The notes under the pieces: model-generated
What the model saw: only the letters and a program-made list of their open reading frames with translations
Database searches by the model: none
What the model was told of the DNA's origin: nothing
Position numbers and translations under genes: made by a program
In this document: piece by piece, positions 7,047-10,616 of the stretch
How the letters are laid out: the number at the start of each line of letters is the position of its first letter
How positions within the stretch are numbered: the stretch's first letter is position 1
From: Natrialbaceae archaeon Tc-Br11_E2g1
GTDB taxonomy: Archaea; Halobacteriota; Halobacteria; Halobacteriales; Natrialbaceae
Assembly: GCA_001564255.1 (NCBI GenBank)
Contig: LKNC01000075.1
Span: 1-10,616, forward strand
Length of the DNA: 10,616 nucleotides
Direction of reading: 5' to 3'

Positions 7047-7808
7047 GTGACCGAACCGCGGTCGGTGTATCTCGAACGGCTGAGCTGGAAGGAGATTCGG
7101 GGAGCGATCGACGCTGGTTTCGACACCGTTCTGGTGCCCGGAGGGTCGGTCGAACAGCACGGCCCGCACCTCGGGATACTCAAAGACGCCGCCTGGGCCG
7201 AGGCGATCGGCGCCGAGGTCGCCCACGAGCTCGGTGAGACACTCGTCGCGCCGGTGATCAGGCCGGGAACGTCCGACCACCACATGGGGTTTGCAGGCAC
7301 GATCAGCTACCGACCGGAGACGCTGATGGCCGTCGTCGAGGATTACTGTCACAGCCTCGCGAGCCACGGGTTCGATACGATCGTCCTGTTCTCGATGCAC
7401 GGTGGAAACTTCCCCGCGATGAACGCCGTCCTCCCGCGGATCGCCACGGAGGTCGACGCGAAGGTCGTCACGCTACTCGACAGGGAGCTACTGATCGACC
7501 CCCTCCTGGAGAGCCTCGACGCGTTCGGCGTGCCACGGGAGGCCAGAGGCCACGGTGGCGCGGCCGTCACCGCGTCGATGTTACACCTCCGTCCGGAGCT
7601 CGTCCTCGAGGAGGAGTGCCGGCCGGGATACCGGGGTGAGGTTCCGACTTCGACGCTTACCACCCGCGGGCTCGACGCCGTCAGCGAGATGGGCCATATG
7701 GGAGATCCGACACGCGCGACCGAGGAGCTCGGCCGCGAGGTCACGGGGCGGTTGGTCGACGCGTTCGTCGATCGAATACAAACGGAACGAGGGAACTGTC
7801 ATGAGTGA
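7047..7808 (+). CDS. Creatininase-family amidohydrolase
   Basis: Predicted cytoplasmic metal-dependent hydrolase of cyclic or linear amide bonds (253 residues, normal for the family). The family opening LVPGGSVEQHGPHL supplies the expected metal ligands Glu36 and His38. Asp47 lies in LKDAAWAEAIG, and His118 in MHGGN. The C-terminal motif MGHMGDPTRATEELGR (215-230) is typical. One feature is odd: where many relatives have HAGE-x-ETS, this protein reads HGGAAVTAS (169-177), so neither glutamate is present. That could mean altered metal binding or another substrate class. Family members include creatininase, FAPy deformylase and the peptidase MftE, and the sequence does not decide among these. 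The stop overlaps the M20 gene by 8 bases. Confidence 0.92.
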   Translation: MTEPRSVYLERLSWKEIRGAIDAGFDTVLVPGGSVEQHGPHLGILKDAAWAEAIGAEVAHELGETLVAPVIRPGTSDHHMGFAGTISYRPETLMAVVEDYCHSLASHGFDTIVLFSMHGGNFPAMNAVLPRIATEVDAKVVTLLDRELLIDPLLESLDAFGVPREARGHGGAAVTASMLHLRPELVLEEECRPGYRGEVPTSTLTTRGLDAVSEMGHMGDPTRATEELGREVTGRLVDAFVDRIQTERGNCHE

Positions 7809-9150
7809 TACTATAGAGTACATACAGGAGAACCGAGACGCGTACCTAGAGGAGCTGTTCGAGCTGCTGGCCGTGCCGAGTGTGAGTACGACCGGCGATC
7901 GCCTCGACGGCTGTGCGAAGCTCGTCGCCGACGTCTGCCGACGACACGGCCTCGAAGCGACCCTCGTCGAGACCGTCGGGAACCCGATCGTCTACGCCGA
8001 GCGGATCGTAGACGAGTCGAAGCCGACCGTGGTGTTCTACGGCCACTACGACGTCCAGCCGCCCGGCGCCGAGGAGCTGTGGGACTCCCCGCCGTTCGAT
8101 CCGACGATCCGGGACGGGTCGATCTACGCCCGTGGTAGCGGTGACAACAAAGGGCAGTTTCTCACGCACGTGTTCGCTACCGGGGCGGTCCTCGAAACGG
8201 AGGGTGAGCCATCGGTCAACGTCAAGCTACTGATCGAGGGCGAGGAGGAAAGCGGCAGCACGGGGTTGATCGAGTACCTCGAGGACGACCCGTCGCTCGT
8301 TGCCGACGCCGACCTCGTGTACGTGGCCGACGGTCCGGCCCACCAGTCGGGTCGGCCGACCCTCATCTACGGCAATCGCGGCATCCTCTCGGTCGAGATC
8401 CGCCTCCGAGAGGCGAACACCGACCTCCACTCCGGGAACTTCGGTGGGCCGATCCCGAACGCGGCGTGGTCGATGGTCGAGTTGCTCGGAACGATGCGGG
8501 ATTCGGCCGGCGGGATCGCCATAGAGGGCTTTCACGAGGACGTCGACATCCCCAAACGGGCCCGAGAGATGGTGGCGAAGATCCCGGTCGACGCCGCGGG
8601 ACTGAAAACGGAACTCGACCTGGCTGAGCTGCGCGTCGATCCGGACCGCTACTACGAGTCCTTGCTGCTCGAGCCGACGCTGACGATAAACGGCCTCGAG
8701 AGCGGTTACACCGGCCGTGGGAAGAAAACGATCGTTCCACACGAGGCGACCGCGAAACTCGACATGCGGCTCGTTCCCGATCAGAGCCCCGAGACCGTCT
8801 TCGAACGCGTCCGGGAACACGTGCTCGCGCACAGAGCCGACGCCGACGTCGAGATACACGGCACCTTCCCACCGATGAGCACGTCCCTCGACACTCCCTT
8901 CGCGGAGACGGTGTACGGTGCACTCTCCGACGTGTGGTCCGCCGAACCGGTAGAGCTGCCGCTGCTCGGCGGAAGCCTTCCGGCCGCCTATCTCCAGCGG
9001 GAACTCGGGACGCCGGTGCTCGTCGTCCCCTACGCGAACCCCGACCAGGGAAACCACTCCCCGAACGAACACCTCGATGTCGACTGGTTCGAGAACGGTA
9101 TTGGGACGACGGCGATGGTACTGAAACGGCTCGGTCGAGTCGATCGATGA
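7801..9150 (+). CDS. M20 family metallopeptidase (dipeptidase/carnosinase-like)
   Basis: Cytoplasmic zinc aminoacyl- or dipeptidase-type hydrolase (449 residues). The M20 catalytic set is visible: His82 and Asp84 in GHYDVQPP, the bridging Asp115 in RGSGDNKGQ, Glu149 and Glu150 in EGEEESGS, Asp177 in VADG, and His419 in NHSPNE. His210 in DLHSG belongs to the dimerisation (lid) domain inserted between the two catalytic halves. The sequence most resembles the carnosinase/DUG1-like branch. The ATG at 7801 is 6 bases after a GAGGGA ribosome-binding site (7789-7794) and lies inside the end of the previous gene, so translation is coupled. It is the last gene of the importer operon and probably cleaves the imported compound or a product of the amidohydrolase. 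Confidence 0.95.
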   Translation: MSDTIEYIQENRDAYLEELFELLAVPSVSTTGDRLDGCAKLVADVCRRHGLEATLVETVGNPIVYAERIVDESKPTVVFYGHYDVQPPGAEELWDSPPFDPTIRDGSIYARGSGDNKGQFLTHVFATGAVLETEGEPSVNVKLLIEGEEESGSTGLIEYLEDDPSLVADADLVYVADGPAHQSGRPTLIYGNRGILSVEIRLREANTDLHSGNFGGPIPNAAWSMVELLGTMRDSAGGIAIEGFHEDVDIPKRAREMVAKIPVDAAGLKTELDLAELRVDPDRYYESLLLEPTLTINGLESGYTGRGKKTIVPHEATAKLDMRLVPDQSPETVFERVREHVLAHRADADVEIHGTFPPMSTSLDTPFAETVYGALSDVWSAEPVELPLLGGSLPAAYLQRELGTPVLVVPYANPDQGNHSPNEHLDVDWFENGIGTTAMVLKRLGRVDR

Positions 9151-9159
9151 TCGTCCGTC

Positions 9160-9169
9160 GTCGGCCGAC
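9160..9169. promoter_or_regulatory. Palindrome adjoining the peroxiredoxin promoter
   Basis: GTCGGCCGAC is a perfect 10-bp palindrome lying directly before the TATA-like AAGAATA (9170-9176). The same ten bases occur twice in the repeat block at 262-291. It may be a regulator site, or chance in GC-rich DNA. Confidence 0.3.
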
Positions 9170-9176
9170 AAGAATA
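9170..9176 (+). promoter_or_regulatory. Likely TATA box of the peroxiredoxin gene
   Basis: AAGAATA is the only AT-rich stretch between the M20 stop (9150) and the ATG at 9202. Its AATA is centred about 27 bases before that ATG, the spacing expected for a leaderless transcript. No Shine-Dalgarno sequence is seen before 9202. Confidence 0.45.
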
Positions 9177-9201
9177 GGTCGACGAAGCCACGACCCCCGA
9201 T

Positions 9202-10104
9202 ATGATCGAGACGGGCGATCGAGCCCCGGCGTTCGAGCTGCCCGGCGTGGTCGAGGGGGAGTTGCGTTCGGTCGCGCTGTCGGCGTACGCCGACGACGTC
9301 GTCGTCGTCGCCTTCTACCCCGCCGATTTCAGCCCGGCGTGTACTGAGGAGCTGTGCTCGTTGCGTGATTTCGAGCTGTTCGACCTCCGGCAGGACGTGA
9401 GCTTGCTCGCGGTCTCGACGGACACGGCCTACAGCCACCGGGAGTTCGCCGACAGACACGGGCTGGGGTTCCCGCTGCTTTCGGACAACGACGGCACGGT
9501 CGCCGAAGCCTACGGCGTCGTGGCGTCCGAGGGACCGCTCGGCCACCGCCGGCTCGCGAAGCGGTCGGTGTTCGTCCTCGACCATGATCGGATCGTCCGA
9601 TACGCGTGGTCGACCGACGACCCGGAGGTGCTCCCGGAGCTGCCGACGATCCGGACGGCCATCGAGGACGCCACCGACGGCGCCCTCGGGTACGATCGGT
9701 ACGCCGTCGGCTACGGCCGCTACGAGGAGGGAGATCTGGCGCTCGATCGTGGCGACGCGGCCGGGGAGGAAGACGACTGGCTCGCCGCGGCCGACGCGTT
9801 CGAGGAGGCGACGGAGACGCTGACGGCGGCCGTCGATGCGTTCGACGCCGCCCGACGGTACGCGGAGGACGACGCGCTGGCCGAGGCCGCCGCGCGGGCG
9901 AACGAGCTGGCGACGCTGCGGCGAAACGCCGCGAAGTGGGACGCCCGTGCCGCCAGACGGTACGCCGTCGGCGACGACGAGGGCGGGGACGACTACCGCC
10001 GTGACGCGAATCGATCCCGCGAACGCCTCGACGGACGACGACCCACGGCCCCCGAGACGCTCGTGGACGACCGATCCGTCGACTCCCGGGACGACCGCGG
10101 ATGA
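9202..10104 (+). CDS. Peroxiredoxin (AhpC/TSA, Bcp-like) with a long helical C-terminal extension
   Basis: Thiol peroxidase expected to reduce hydrogen peroxide or organic peroxides (300 residues). The thioredoxin-fold domain covers about residues 1-155. The active site is FYPADFSPACTEELC: peroxidatic Cys47, and Cys52 five residues on, placed like the resolving cysteine of Bcp-type enzymes. Ser44 stands where many relatives have threonine. Arg121 (KRSVFVLD) is the conserved active-site arginine. Residues about 160-300 are an extra region, strongly charged and alanine-rich, with TPR-like helical stretches (DDWLAAADAFEEATETLTAA). The motif RYAVG appears twice (166-170 and 253-257). The tail beyond 270 is probably disordered. 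Typical Bcp-like proteins end near residue 150-160, so the extension is notable. The gene has its own promoter and stands apart from the transporter operon. Confidence 0.92.
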   Translation: MIETGDRAPAFELPGVVEGELRSVALSAYADDVVVVAFYPADFSPACTEELCSLRDFELFDLRQDVSLLAVSTDTAYSHREFADRHGLGFPLLSDNDGTVAEAYGVVASEGPLGHRRLAKRSVFVLDHDRIVRYAWSTDDPEVLPELPTIRTAIEDATDGALGYDRYAVGYGRYEEGDLALDRGDAAGEEDDWLAAADAFEEATETLTAAVDAFDAARRYAEDDALAEAAARANELATLRRNAAKWDARAARRYAVGDDEGGDDYRRDANRSRERLDGRRPTAPETLVDDRSVDSRDDRG

Positions 10105-10141
10105 TCGATCCGATCGGTGGTCGACGGGGCGTGGGGGCCAG

Positions 10142-10148
10142 GCTTTTC
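10142..10148 (+). promoter_or_regulatory. Likely TATA box of the SnoaL-like gene
   Basis: GCTTTTC is the only AT-rich tract in the 67-base gap after the peroxiredoxin stop. Its TTTT (10144-10147) is centred about 27 bases before the ATG at 10172, consistent with a leaderless transcript. Confidence 0.45.
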
Positions 10149-10171
10149 CCCCCGCGTCGCACTCTTCGGGT

Positions 10172-10498
10172 ATGGACGCCGAGACGCTCATCCGGGAGTA
10201 CTACCGGACGATCGACGGGGAGGAGTACGAGGAGCTGGCGGCCGTTCTCTCCGAGGAGTTCGTCCAGTACCGGCCGGACCGCAGCCTCGTCGGTCGCGCG
10301 GAGTTTCTCAGGTTCATGCGCGAGGACCGCCCGAACCGATCGACGACCCACGAGCTCCGGGACGTGGTCGTCGACGACGGCCTCGCCGTGGCCCGCGGAC
10401 GGCTGCTCGACGCCGGCGGCGGGGAGCTGTTCGCGTTCGTCGACGTCTTCGAGGTCGACGACGGGGAGCTCTCGGCGCTGGAAACGTACACGCGTTGA
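10172..10498 (+). CDS. SnoaL-like / NTF2-fold small protein
   Basis: A 108-residue acidic protein with the layout of the SnoaL-like NTF2 superfamily. It has an N-terminal helix (ETLIREYYRTIDGEEYEEL, residues 4-22), a segment LSEEFVQYRPDRSLVGRAEF (26-45) like the usual start of the curved sheet, and then alternating strands (RDVVVDDGLAVARGRLL, ELFAFVDVFEVDDGELSALE). Members include ketosteroid isomerase-like enzymes, polyketide cyclases and many ligand-binding proteins. No catalytic residue set is clear enough to name a reaction. The ATG at 10172 is chosen because it fits the fold and the promoter spacing; the same frame continues upstream but there overlaps the peroxiredoxin gene. Tandem repeats start 12 bases after the stop. 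Confidence 0.85.
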   Translation: MDAETLIREYYRTIDGEEYEELAAVLSEEFVQYRPDRSLVGRAEFLRFMREDRPNRSTTHELRDVVVDDGLAVARGRLLDAGGGELFAFVDVFEVDDGELSALETYTR

Positions 10499-10510
10499 AG
10501 AGGGGTCGGC

Positions 10511-10616
10511 GACCGACGCGATACGGTGATCGGTGACCGACGCGATACGGTGATCGGTGACCGACGCGATACGGTGATCGGTGACCGACGCGATACGGTG
10601 ATCGGTGACCGACGCG
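10511..10616. repeat. Perfect 24-bp tandem repeat array, running off the window
   Basis: Four identical 24-bp units lie at 10511-10534, 10535-10558, 10559-10582 and 10583-10606, followed by the first 10 bases of a fifth. Each unit contains GACCGACGCGATACGG followed by TGATCGGT. Across each junction the sequence TCGGTGACCGA forms an 11-base palindrome with a central G. Bases 10503-10510 look like the end of a degenerate earlier unit. There are no unique spacers, so this is not a CRISPR array. The true copy number cannot be seen. Confidence 0.95.

Larger units (their letters stand above)
6955..7050 (+). other. Tiny ORF bridging the ATPase and amidohydrolase genes (31 codons)
   Basis: An ATG at 6955 overlaps the stop of the upstream ATPase gene (ATGA). 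The frame stays open for 31 codons to a TGA at 7048-7050, which overlaps the GTG start of the creatininase-family gene (GTGA). The product would have eight Arg/Lys residues and only one acidic residue, unlike its neighbours, so a functional protein is doubtful. The double 4-base overlap would nevertheless allow ribosomes to pass from one gene to the next. A hairpin lies inside it (6983-7013). No family is recognised. Confidence 0.3.

Noticed and set aside
8227..10191. A 654-codon minus-strand open frame opposite the M20 peptidase and peroxiredoxin genes
   Set aside because: It runs through two well-supported genes and their promoter gap, with Arg/Val-rich composition and no domain. Long antisense frames are expected with this codon usage.
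10505..10517. Hairpin GTCGG-CGA-CCGAC after the SnoaL-like stop as a terminator
   Set aside because: The stem is only 5 bp, no T tract follows, and it overlaps the edge of the tandem repeat array, which explains the symmetry.
10511..10616. CRISPR array
   Set aside because: The repeats are directly abutting with no unique spacers, and no cas gene is visible.

Overview
The window looks like chromosomal DNA from a halophilic archaeon (class Halobacteria). The DNA is GC-rich, the proteins are strongly acidic, and the lipoprotein carries a twin-arginine lipobox signal. AT-rich TATA boxes sit about 27 bases upstream of start codons, as expected for leaderless transcripts. A ribosomal protein L40e gene and an archaeal Tsr3 gene are also present.

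Layout. Bases 1-134 are the 3' end of an unidentified acidic protein (+). Bases 135-351 are a tail-to-tail intergenic gap with three 20-bp tandem repeats. Bases 352-1095 carry a minus-strand housekeeping pair, tsr3 then rpl40e. Bases 1096-1342 are a divergent promoter region. From 1343 to 9150 runs one plus-strand operon: a substrate-binding lipoprotein, two permeases, two ATPases (a complete Opp/Dpp-type peptide ABC importer), then a creatininase-family amidohydrolase and an M20 metallopeptidase. Gene junctions are tight or overlapping except for an 88-base gap after the second ATPase, which holds a hairpin and a tiny ORF. After this come two genes with their own leaderless promoters: a peroxiredoxin with a long helical C-terminal extension (9202-10104) and a small SnoaL/NTF2-like protein (10172-10498). 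The window ends inside an array of perfect 24-bp tandem repeats.

How the genes work together. The importer would bring a peptide or amide-containing compound across the membrane, and the two cytoplasmic hydrolases would cleave amide bonds in it. The substrate cannot be read from the sequence. The most striking feature is the binding protein, which appears circularly permuted: the segment that normally forms the C-terminal part of a family 5 solute-binding protein comes first, directly after the lipoprotein signal, and the normal N-terminal part follows and runs to the stop codon. Together the two halves make one complete binding protein of normal length.
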